The notes beneath the pieces are model-generated. The model was not told where the DNA came from. It did not search any database and worked only from the letters and a program-made list of their open reading frames with translations. Shown piece after piece: positions 1 to 8,200 of a stretch of DNA of 9,837 bases; the first letter of the stretch is position 1; each line of letters starts with the position of its first letter. The stretch covers positions 1 through 9,837 of the forward strand of contig CAIYTJ010000519.1 of assembly GCA_903929065.1 (NCBI GenBank), read 5' to 3'. Source of the DNA: an uncultured Bacteroidales bacterium. Lineage in GTDB: Bacteria; Bacteroidota; Bacteroidia; Bacteroidales; Paludibacteraceae. Both the position numbers and the translations under genes were made by a program.

Positions 1-1642
1 AAACCATTTTTATAATATATATCCCTGAATTTTGTAATTCAATTTGTTTTCCGTCAAACAGATTTCCTGTAAAAACAACTTTTCCTTCTACGTTATAAAT
101 GCTCACTTCTCCGGTCAAACCTCCCAATATATTGATTTGCACATTAGTTCTGTTTTGAATTGTAATTCTAAGCGATTCAGCAATATCCGACTGATTTAAA
201 ATGTCTGTTTTGGTTATATTAAATTGCTTTTGAGCGGTTAACACAATATCACCTTTGTCGTTTTTTAAATTGGTCTTCAACGTATTGATACCATTAATAA
301 AATTAGAAGAACTTATCGATTTTAAAATTGAATTTCCGAGAGGATCTGCTTTAAAATTTTCAGAAAAAACGGGATTCAGATTATCCTGATTAAGAAACAA
401 TTCAACTGAATAATTCTTATTTCCCTGAGTCAGAAAATAATTCAATTTCAAATCAAAATTAGCAGAACCTGTGTTGGTATTTAAATCTAGAAAAGTTCCA
501 CCTTGATTATTCATTGCTGTAACACCTGTAAGTGACACTGTAGGAAAGAAGTATTCGGACCATGTAAATTGGGAGTTTGGATTTGAAACAGCATCATCAA
601 AGAAATGCATAACTGTTCCACCCCAAAGTTCAATATAATCATCTTTTCCACCATTGGCAATACTGAATTTATTTGCATTTACCGCATCTTTCCCCCATGT
701 CCAAAGCTTCATTCCTTTTGTGATGTTTCTATCGGCAATTCTGAAAAAACCTTCATCGTTGGTGTGATTAATAACTCCCCAATAATCATCGGAACGTGTT
801 GTGGCATAGGCGATTCCCATATCAGTCCATTCGCTCAACATATTGATGGTAGAAAAATCAAAAAAGCCGCCATACTTACCAATCCAGTTATTCTGACTCC
901 ATGCTGCTTCGTATTTTGTCAATGGAGCTACAATTTCAGAATTTACAGGTGTAAAAGTTTTTCCTAAATCTGATCCTGGTGTCAGGGTTGTGCAAGTCCA
1001 GTATTCATATTTTTTGGATTGGGCACTAGGATTAGTGAGTTTTACATTGAATGAAAACCCTGTTTGTCCTGAATAAACTCCAACTTCGGCATCGCAAATA
1101 ATTCCTGTAATTCCATTATTAAACATCCCCGGGTGGCCGGAATACTCCGTATTATCAGTCATTGACATTCGCACAATTACCGTGTCGGAAGTACTTTTGA
1201 TAACAGTATATTGCCATGGCTTTAACCAGGTTTTCCCATGCTCCGGTTCCGGAAAGGTGGGGAAAATGCCTCCATAAACCATTAGCCAATTATAATAGAA
1301 GTTTCCCTGATTTATGCCATAAGGTGTTCCACAAGGGCTTTGATACAAATATTCATGGGCTGTTGGTTTATAAAAATAAGAAATAATACGACCACCATAT
1401 TCAGGCACCAAAACGATTCGAAAAAATTCATTCTCAATGACTTTTCCATGAAACTGTTGAGAAACAATATCGTTATCAACTGTTGTCATGGATGCCATGC
1501 TATAATCTGAATTTAAAGAATACCGATGATGCTGCCACGTAAGAGTTGAATCTCTTTGCATTACAGCCGCCTCTACTTTTTGGCTAATGAAAAAAGTAAA
1601 AATTGCGATAATTAAATAAGCATTGAACGATCTCCTTTTCAT
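1..1642 (-). CDS. Secreted DUF5107-like protein (galactose mutarotase-type fold), 3' end cut by window edge
   Basis: Reading from the ATG at 1642-1640, 547 codons stay open to the window edge. The start is supported by a good Sec signal peptide (MKRRSF, then a hydrophobic stretch to about residue 20, cleavage likely near VEA-A at 25-26). The start codon also overlaps the TGA of the preceding small ORF as ATGA, and there is no Shine-Dalgarno sequence. Residues about 60-360 resemble DUF5107 proteins, which have a beta-sandwich related to aldose 1-epimerases. Visible signatures are ENEFFRIVLVPEYGGRI (71-86), a GGIFPTFPEPEHG segment (124-136) and HPGMFNNGITG (170-180). Residues about 375-480 are a beta-rich linker. 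From about 485 the pattern (SIYNVEGKVVFTGNL at 514-528, then GIYIIKMV at 540-547) matches a T9SS sorting domain without the usual YPNP entry motif, so probably only some 10 residues lie outside the window. The enzymatic role is unproven: it may be a sugar epimerase, lyase or binding protein. Position after two beta-glucan hydrolases suggests a role on released glucans. Confidence 0.85.
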   Translation of the reverse strand, partial: MKRRSFNAYLIIAIFTFFISQKVEAAVMQRDSTLTWQHHRYSLNSDYSMASMTTVDNDIVSQQFHGKVIENEFFRIVLVPEYGGRIISYFYKPTAHEYLYQSPCGTPYGINQGNFYYNWLMVYGGIFPTFPEPEHGKTWLKPWQYTVIKSTSDTVIVRMSMTDNTEYSGHPGMFNNGITGIICDAEVGVYSGQTGFSFNVKLTNPSAQSKKYEYWTCTTLTPGSDLGKTFTPVNSEIVAPLTKYEAAWSQNNWIGKYGGFFDFSTINMLSEWTDMGIAYATTRSDDYWGVINHTNDEGFFRIADRNITKGMKLWTWGKDAVNANKFSIANGGKDDYIELWGGTVMHFFDDAVSNPNSQFTWSEYFFPTVSLTGVTAMNNQGGTFLDLNTNTGSANFDLKLNYFLTQGNKNYSVELFLNQDNLNPVFSENFKADPLGNSILKSISSSNFINGINTLKTNLKNDKGDIVLTAQKQFNITKTDILNQSDIAESLRITIQNRTNVQINILGGLTGEVSIYNVEGKVVFTGNLFDGKQIELQNSGIYIIKMV

Positions 1643-1743
1643 TTGCTTTTTGTCAATAAAAGAAATAACAATATTACCGGGATTAACAGTATCGTTATAA
1701 ATAAAATAACTTTTAGCTCTATCTCTTTCTTTCCGATTTTCAT
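1639..1743 (-). CDS. Putative 34-residue single-span membrane microprotein, translationally coupled
   Basis: An ATG at 1743-1741 opens a 34-codon frame ending in TGA at 1641-1639. The predicted product starts MKIGKKEIELK, has an almost purely aliphatic stretch from about residue 12 to 30 (VILFITILLIPVILLFLLL) and ends TKSK. This is one full-length transmembrane helix flanked by lysines. It starts 9 bp after the GH3 stop codon, and its stop overlaps the next gene's start as ATGA. It therefore fills the only sizeable gap between those genes exactly. It is in a different frame from both neighbours, so it is not an extension of either. I recognise no family. No Shine-Dalgarno sequence is visible, as is usual in Bacteroidota. 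It could be a membrane microprotein, or a leader ORF whose translation lets ribosomes reinitiate on the DUF5107-like gene. An accidental AT-rich ORF remains possible, since T/A-rich codons readily give Leu, Ile and Phe. Confidence 0.5.
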   Translation of the reverse strand: MKIGKKEIELKVILFITILLIPVILLFLLLTKSK

Positions 1744-1752
1744 AGTTTAATC

Positions 1753-4700
1753 TTATTCTTTAATTATCTTACATGTCGTATTCCCGTCACTTCCAATAAC
1801 ATTAAGGAAATAAACGCCTTGTTTATACCCAGTAAGATCAAAATTAAGGTACTGACCTGTCATTTCCTTTTTCAACAAAATTTTACCTGAAATATCAATG
1901 ATTTTTACCTGATTTATTCCTTTCAAATTACCCAAATCAACCATAAATTGAGTATTGAATGGATTAGGGTATATTTTGATATCTGTTACAGATTTTATTT
2001 CTTCCACAGCGGTCTGTGAGCCATCGAATCCCTGCATACCAAAACCATATTGAAATAGTGGATCACCAAATATCGGAGGAACAGGCAACCCTTGTTTAAT
2101 ATAATTCCGAATTTGGATACGTTCTGCATCCGTTGCTCCAATATCGTAAGGCAAATCCCATTTTTCAATCATATTATTGGTGTTGTCGGTACCTAATTGC
2201 GTATCCGATTTTGGCAACTGGAATGGCAATTTTCCCGTTGGTGCAAAATCGCCATAAATACAAGCAGCTGTAGCCTGACCAATTCCGGTACCGCCACGAT
2301 AAACCACCAAAATGGCATCTGAAATATCAATAAGCGGCGTCAACACATAAGGCCGCGGCAAAAGAATGACAGTGATAACCTTAATGCCTTTGTCGTGGAA
2401 TTTTTTAATAATTGCCAACTGATTGGCAGGAATATTCGGGTTTTTATCGGCCCATTCAGTACCATGTGTATACCCTTTTTCACCGATTACAACAACTGCA
2501 ACTTTCGTTTTGGTGGATGCATCCTGGTAAATCGGAATTCCATTATTTGTAATTACGCCCAATAAAGTTGTATCCTGAGTAATTTTAATTCCGGTGGATA
2601 ATCCTCTGTCAAGTACTGCTTGTGTGTATGTTTTTGCCTGGGCATCGTCGTAATAAATTGATTGCCAGATGGTATTCGGGTCATTATCTTTATTGATCCA
2701 GGTTGAACGTGGACCACCAACAACGATTTCATCTCCGGAATTTAATTTCAATGGTAGAACTCCGTTATTTTTCAACATGGTGATTGATTTTTTGGCAGCA
2801 TTCAACACAAGTGCATGATTGTCAGCCGAAGTCCATGTACAAGTCGGATCGCTATATGGATTTTCAAACATTCCCATACTAATCTTATATTCCAGAATTC
2901 GTTTGGCAGATTCATTAATCCGGTCAATTCCGATATTAGCCACTAATTGAGTAATATTGGTTGAATCAGATGGAGCTCCACCCATTACGTCAATTCCTGC
3001 ACCTAAACTTAAGGTTGATTGTGCGGTATTTGCAGCAAGCCAGTCCGTTACAACAAATCCTTTGAAATTCATTGTATTACGCAGATAATCAATTACTTTC
3101 TTGCTTGAATTTGCACCATTCAACGGATCAATAAACGGACAAGTATTGTAACCGGGCATTACAGTGGCAGCATTTGCTTCAAAAGCTGCAAACCACGGTT
3201 TCATGTGATATTTTACGGTTACCGAATCAAATTGCAACACACTTTCACCGCCGGCACCCTGACTTGGCCAGTGTTTCACTGTAATCATCATTGAGTGAGG
3301 ATTGACTTCCGGTCCGCCCTGCATTCCACAAACAATGGCACGAATCATTGCCGCATTATCATCGGCATTTTCACCGCCGCCTTCCTGAATACGCGGATAA
3401 AGAACTTTTGTATCTACTTCGGCCAATGGAGCTAATGTTCCGGTAAATCCAAATGACTTATGTTCAATGCGTTGCATATTTCCACATTGATAAACAATAT
3501 TCATATCGCGGGTTGCTGATAAACCAAGTTGTGTTGGATAAATGGTTTTCCAACCATGAATTTTATCTCCCTGATAAGCAATAGGAATTCCCATGCGGCT
3601 TTTGGAAGCGGCGTATTGAGTTTGACGCATTCCGCCTTCCACACCATACGAAAATGCAAAACCATCCAATGGATTATTATTCCCGTTATAGAACATTTGA
3701 CGGGCTTTTTCATCAGTCGTCAATCGGCTCATTAAATCAGCCACACGTTTTTCCGGTGTTAAATGCCAATCTTCGAACGGTTCAATGGTCCCGTTTTTAT
3801 TCATGTCGCGGCAACCGTTCACAATATTAATTCCATCGGCTTCCTGCTCTAAATAAGGAATATAGAGTCCAAATTGAAGTTTATTTGAATATTTATAATC
3901 GGATGGAGTTGTAGCCACAACATACCATTTATAGGTCCAGCGATCCACCAAATCACTCGTCAGAGTAAAAGAATTTGTTGTTGATTCACCCACTTTTGTA
4001 TAGCGATCGAGCAAATTACCTGAAGCGTACCATTCATAATCACTTCTGGTAATATTCAGATAAATCTCGTATTTGGTTGCATTCGGACATACATCCCAGG
4101 TCAACGTAGGTCGTCGAGTGGAAGTTACCATTGAACTATCGGCAGGAGTTCTTAATTGAAAATCAACCTGAATGGGTGGTTTTACTGAAACCACAATTCC
4201 ATCCGAACCAACTGCCAACGAATCATCTGTAACTGTTAGACTAAATTGATAATCTCCAAGTTGAAGATTACTTACAGACGCTTTGGCCAAAGTCGAATTG
4301 TTAATTACAACTGTCGTGGGGCCGCTGATTTGTTTCCATTTATAACTGGTAATAACTCCATCCGGATCAGAACTTTTTGAACCATCCAAGACAGCGGTGT
4401 TTGTTGGCAGATAAAGTATCTGGTCAACTCCGGCATCGGCCACCGGTGGCATATTTCCTTTTTTGGGTTTTGGCGTTAGTTTTACATGCAAAACCATATC
4501 TTTATAAACTGTAATATTCAGTGGTAATCCTTTGATAGAGTCGGTTGTTGAGCCTTGTTTCAACGCCCAGAAATTCAAATTAAAATCGCCACGGAAATCA
4601 AGCAACGAAAGCGTCAGAGAAGTTCCCTGATTGTACGTCAAATCAATAGTTTGATTGGTGTTTTGTACAATTAATTCGCTGTTATTATTAACATCACTTG

Positions 4701-5238
4701 GCGTTAATCCCAATTGAATATATTGAACATATGGCACATCAATATGAATTGGCACAGGAGTCAATGTTTCAACTCCGTAAGCGCGAAATTCCCAGAATGA
4801 ATATCCATATCCTGTACCTCTGGTAACTCCCTGAAATCTCAGATATCGTCCTTTTACACTAATATCAGTAGTAATTGAATCTTCTTTTCCGGTGCGTCCG
4901 GTTACTGATGCGATATTCGTAAATGTTGCAAATGTCGGGTCATCGGAAATCTGAATTTTGTAATCTTTTCCATAAGCATTTTCCCAACGGATATCGACGC
5001 AGGCAATGTAATATGCTTTTCCTAAATCAACCTGCCACCAGGCACTTGCCGGATCAACATCTTTTGACCAGTTGCTGCTCCAACGTGAAGTCAAACTTCC
5101 ATCTGCACCATTATTCGCCGTATTTCCACCTTCGACTGAAGATGCAGTACAGGTTTTACCTTTACTAACATTTACCTGACCAAAACTAAGTTGAAAACAG
5201 CAAAAAATGGCTGCAAAAAACACAAAAAATCTATTCAT
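1753..5238 (-). CDS. Secreted multidomain GH3 glycosidase (beta-glucosidase-like), T9SS-exported
   Basis: The predicted 1161-residue protein begins with a Sec signal peptide (MNRFFVFFAAIFCCFQLSFG, cleavage before Q21). Residues about 24-155 form an F5/8 type C (discoidin, CBM32-like) domain, with SRWSSNW, AWWQVDLG and a closing FWEFRAYG. Residues 160-256 are beta-rich and unassigned. Residues 263-354 are a PKD domain (DGSKSSDPDG, YKWKQISGP, SLTVTDD), and 360-457 are Fn3-like. An EF-hand-like loop lies at 478-489. The GH3 barrel spans about 495-790: QGDKIHG (556-562), KHW (655-657, in place of the common KHF) and VVTDW (729-733), with D732 the expected nucleophile. The GH3 C-terminal alpha/beta domain spans about 810-1010 (LKNNGVLPL; YRGGTGIGQATA; G-KLPFQLP). 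The sorting domain occupies about 1080-1161 with YPNPF at 1090-1094. GH3 enzymes remove terminal sugars from oligosaccharides with retention of configuration. Next to GH81, the likely substrate is beta-1,3-gluco-oligosaccharide, but GH3 specificity cannot be read from sequence. The KHFPG and RWGR motifs and the acid/base region are divergent. It starts 61 bp after the GH81 gene. Confidence 0.94.
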   Translation of the reverse strand: MNRFFVFFAAIFCCFQLSFGQVNVSKGKTCTASSVEGGNTANNGADGSLTSRWSSNWSKDVDPASAWWQVDLGKAYYIACVDIRWENAYGKDYKIQISDDPTFATFTNIASVTGRTGKEDSITTDISVKGRYLRFQGVTRGTGYGYSFWEFRAYGVETLTPVPIHIDVPYVQYIQLGLTPSDVNNNSELIVQNTNQTIDLTYNQGTSLTLSLLDFRGDFNLNFWALKQGSTTDSIKGLPLNITVYKDMVLHVKLTPKPKKGNMPPVADAGVDQILYLPTNTAVLDGSKSSDPDGVITSYKWKQISGPTTVVINNSTLAKASVSNLQLGDYQFSLTVTDDSLAVGSDGIVVSVKPPIQVDFQLRTPADSSMVTSTRRPTLTWDVCPNATKYEIYLNITRSDYEWYASGNLLDRYTKVGESTTNSFTLTSDLVDRWTYKWYVVATTPSDYKYSNKLQFGLYIPYLEQEADGINIVNGCRDMNKNGTIEPFEDWHLTPEKRVADLMSRLTTDEKARQMFYNGNNNPLDGFAFSYGVEGGMRQTQYAASKSRMGIPIAYQGDKIHGWKTIYPTQLGLSATRDMNIVYQCGNMQRIEHKSFGFTGTLAPLAEVDTKVLYPRIQEGGGENADDNAAMIRAIVCGMQGGPEVNPHSMMITVKHWPSQGAGGESVLQFDSVTVKYHMKPWFAAFEANAATVMPGYNTCPFIDPLNGANSSKKVIDYLRNTMNFKGFVVTDWLAANTAQSTLSLGAGIDVMGGAPSDSTNITQLVANIGIDRINESAKRILEYKISMGMFENPYSDPTCTWTSADNHALVLNAAKKSITMLKNNGVLPLKLNSGDEIVVGGPRSTWINKDNDPNTIWQSIYYDDAQAKTYTQAVLDRGLSTGIKITQDTTLLGVITNNGIPIYQDASTKTKVAVVVIGEKGYTHGTEWADKNPNIPANQLAIIKKFHDKGIKVITVILLPRPYVLTPLIDISDAILVVYRGGTGIGQATAACIYGDFAPTGKLPFQLPKSDTQLGTDNTNNMIEKWDLPYDIGATDAERIQIRNYIKQGLPVPPIFGDPLFQYGFGMQGFDGSQTAVEEIKSVTDIKIYPNPFNTQFMVDLGNLKGINQVKIIDISGKILLKKEMTGQYLNFDLTGYKQGVYFLNVIGSDGNTTCKIIKE

Positions 5239-5253
5239 TCGTATTAAGTTTAT

Positions 5254-5291
5254 AACTTCAAATCCCTACCAAGAGGGAGGAATTTGAAGTT
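5254..5291. repeat. Intergenic inverted repeat (hairpin) between GH81 and GH3 genes
   Basis: A perfect 10-bp inverted repeat, aacttcaaat (5254-5263) and atttgaagtt (5282-5291), encloses an inner tccct/aggga pairing (5263-5267 with 5274-5278). It sits in the 61-bp spacer, 15 bp before the GH3 start codon on the transcribed strand. On that strand the hairpin is followed by ATAAACTTAATACG with no U-run, so it does not look like a standard intrinsic terminator for the GH81 gene. It could be an RNA-processing or stability element, a partial attenuator, or a copy of a dispersed REP-like palindrome. On the plus strand it is followed by T-rich sequence, but no gene there needs a terminator. Confidence 0.7.
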
Positions 5292-5299
5292 TTGATTAT

Positions 5300-8200
5300 T
5301 TATTTTATTAATTTACGGGAAACAACCTGTTGGTCTGAAACCAGCGTCAGCACATAATAACCTGATTTTATTTCCGAAGTATTCAAATCTATTACTTGCA
5401 TGTCGGTAATGTCTTTATCGAGCACTAAACTACCTGTCAAAGAATGAATTACTAATCGTTTAAATCCGGCACTCTTATCGGTCAATACAACAAGCCTGTT
5501 GCCAAACGGATTTGGATAAACAGCAAATTGCTGGCTCATCAAATCTGAAATTGCCGTAGTACCTTCCACGCTTATCCGGATATTTTCAGAAGCCGTTGCG
5601 CCTTGATTATCAGTTACAGTTAACTGGAAAATATACAAATTATTTGCCTGGAAACCGGATATTTTTGCGGTAGGATCAAGCGTATTTGTTTGTGATAATG
5701 TAAGCTTATTATTGGTGTCAATTTGCTTCCATTCATATTTCACAATGCTTCCGTCCGGATCAACCGATTTGCTTCCATCCAACACAAGCTGTGACGTTGA
5801 AGAAGGAATGCTGAGACTATTTCCCGGATTGGCAACAGGCGGATAATTAGCCGGTTTAACCAAAACAACCATTCGGTCAGTAGCCGTCATGTTATTATTA
5901 TCGGTAACCGTCAATTCGAAAATATAAGTCCCCAATTGAAGATTTGATACAGTTGGATTTGCTGTATTGCTGTTGGATAAAGTTACTGCTGCATTTGTAT
6001 CCACTTGTTTCCACGAATATTTTGAAATTGTTGCACCTACAAATGCTTGTCCCGAGCCGCTCAAAATTGCTGAATTAGCCGGCAATAAAATCACCTGATC
6101 TGCACCGGCATTGGCAGTTGGCGGCACATTTCCGGTAGTTAAGGCAAATTTGTATGAACTCAAATTCATTCCTGCTTTTTCAAAATAAAAGCGCATTACC
6201 TGAACTCCTGCGGTTAAAGGTATTTTAGCACAAAGTGAATCTTTATACGTTCCCCAACCTCCAGTTTTGTTGATAACAATTGAGCCTGTTTTGTTTACAC
6301 CGTCAAATTCAAGATGGAAAATTGCACCACCATTGGAAGAATAATGCGGAGTAAATGAATAAACACCTGTTGTTTGCACATTAATGGTGTATTCGTACCA
6401 TTCTCCGGCATTGGTGTAACCAATATTTCCATCAGTTCCGTTACTGTTCTCGGTTTCAACTCCGGTTCCTGCACGAAGATTATTACCACCCTGCATCGCA
6501 ATTTCATTATCGTGACAAGCAATTTCCGGTCCGCCATTGTCGAATTGCACAGCCAGAATTTTATCTGTCGGCACATTCCATGGAGTTCCGTTATAGGGCG
6601 TTTGACCCGTTGCCAATACTTCGACTGACACGATAAAAGGATCACTCTTATTGCCATCATTATCTGTTGCAATAGCTTTCAAATCTTTAATCCCTGCCGC
6701 TTTCGGCGTAAATGTAATTTCGAAAGGATCGGTGTAAGCTATACCAATGGAATCAGTTCCCAAATAGAATTTTACAGACTGAATTGTGCTGTTTTTAGAG
6801 CTGGCAGAAGCTGTAACTTTTACCGGACCGTTCAACGCCAGTTTATCACCGGCTTTTTGCGAAGTAATGCTCACAGAAGGTTTTTGAGCTCCAATAAGTC
6901 TTGAATTATAGTATTTTCCTGCACCAACTTTTATGGTTTCAATCGTCACACCATCCTTGTAAATATCAACATTCACATCAGCACTTGACGGATTGTACAG
7001 CAAATAGGTCATTTCACCATTTTTATTTTTATAAACAGCACCCGATGCAATGCTGGTGTGATAACCCGGTGCCGGAGTTCCATAAGTTAACGTGGCATTT
7101 GAAATATAATAATTGGTTGTTGAATTTACATCATTTGCCCACGAGCCACCAATATTATACAATGAATCAGCATATTGACTAACAAATTTAGGATCGAAGG
7201 AATTAATCATATTCATATGATAACCACCAAGATACGATTGCATATTCACAATATTTTTATACATATCTGTTGTGGTAGAGAATGGTATCGGAGTCAATGG
7301 GCCGGTTCCATCCGGATCGTACAAATTAGTAGTCCGGTCTAATGCCATTGAATTCCAGATTGATTTCATTTTGGTAGAATCCTGACCCAAATACTGGTAG
7401 AAAAAATCGCACGGAACAGCCTGAATTCCTAGAATCCAACCCGGATCACCGCTAAAATAAGTTCCCCAACCGAGATTATCGGTACGGATAATTCCGACAT
7501 AATTTTTGGTATACGTTGAAGGCCAGTTATCGCCATACATATTCATCCAATACTCGCGGGCAGCGGTTGTTTCGAGTAAATAACCCATTGCACCAAGATT
7601 GGTAATTTCAGGGTCATTCAATTGAACACCAAGCAAATAAATTCCAAACCATGAATGAACTGCTTCGGAAGTTGATTCCTGATTATTTCCACCTCCATCA
7701 CCGGTTCCACCGGCAAATGAATGTCCTAAATATGGATCGAATGTGCGTAAAAATGGTAAATAATCGCCACCATCCGGATAATGTTTCCAGTTAGCGAAAG
7801 ATTTTGTCACCAGTTTAATCATATCGGCATAATTATTCTTGAAATCATTGTCCACCATCATCAAACGGGCAGCTCCCATAGCGAAATAACCGTAGTGGAA
7901 ATGCAAATCGTTAAATCCCTGCGAACCATATCCCGGAGGAAAACCAATAATGGCACCATAATTCGGATATTTTGCAAAGAAATATTGTTTTTTAGGTGCT
8001 TCAGAAGGCGTGTATGTCAACCAATCGACCAATTCATTTTTCAGACTGGTTTTCAAATTGGCATATCCGGCATTGTTCATCACCTTGGCCATCAACATCA
8101 TATTTGATTCTTCACCAAGGCCTTTTGCATAGGTGTTTCCGTTCATTCCACCGGCAGCGGCTCCTCGTGTTGTCAACATCGAATTTAATCTTGATTTTTG

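Noticed and set aside
605..967. Plus-strand ORF of 120 codons
   Set aside because: It is fully antisense to the DUF5107-like gene, whose minus-strand frame is open throughout and has domain and signal-peptide support. The plus-strand product has no recognisable motif.
1639..1743. A programmed frameshift joining the small ORF to the DUF5107-like gene
   Set aside because: The downstream gene has its own ATG and a complete signal peptide, and no convincing slippery heptamer precedes the junction. Translational coupling by ATGA overlap is the simpler reading.
3772..3807. Dockerin domain in the GH3 protein
   Set aside because: Only one calcium-loop motif is visible. Dockerins have two, and the rest of the segment runs straight into the GH3 barrel.
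4923..5168. Plus-strand ORF of 81 codons opposite the GH3 N-terminus
   Set aside because: It is antisense to the discoidin domain and has no domain, signal peptide or gene context of its own.
5254..5291. Intrinsic terminator of the GH81 gene
   Set aside because: On the transcribed strand the stem is followed by ATAAACTTAATACG, not a U-run, and the GH3 start follows within 15 bp.
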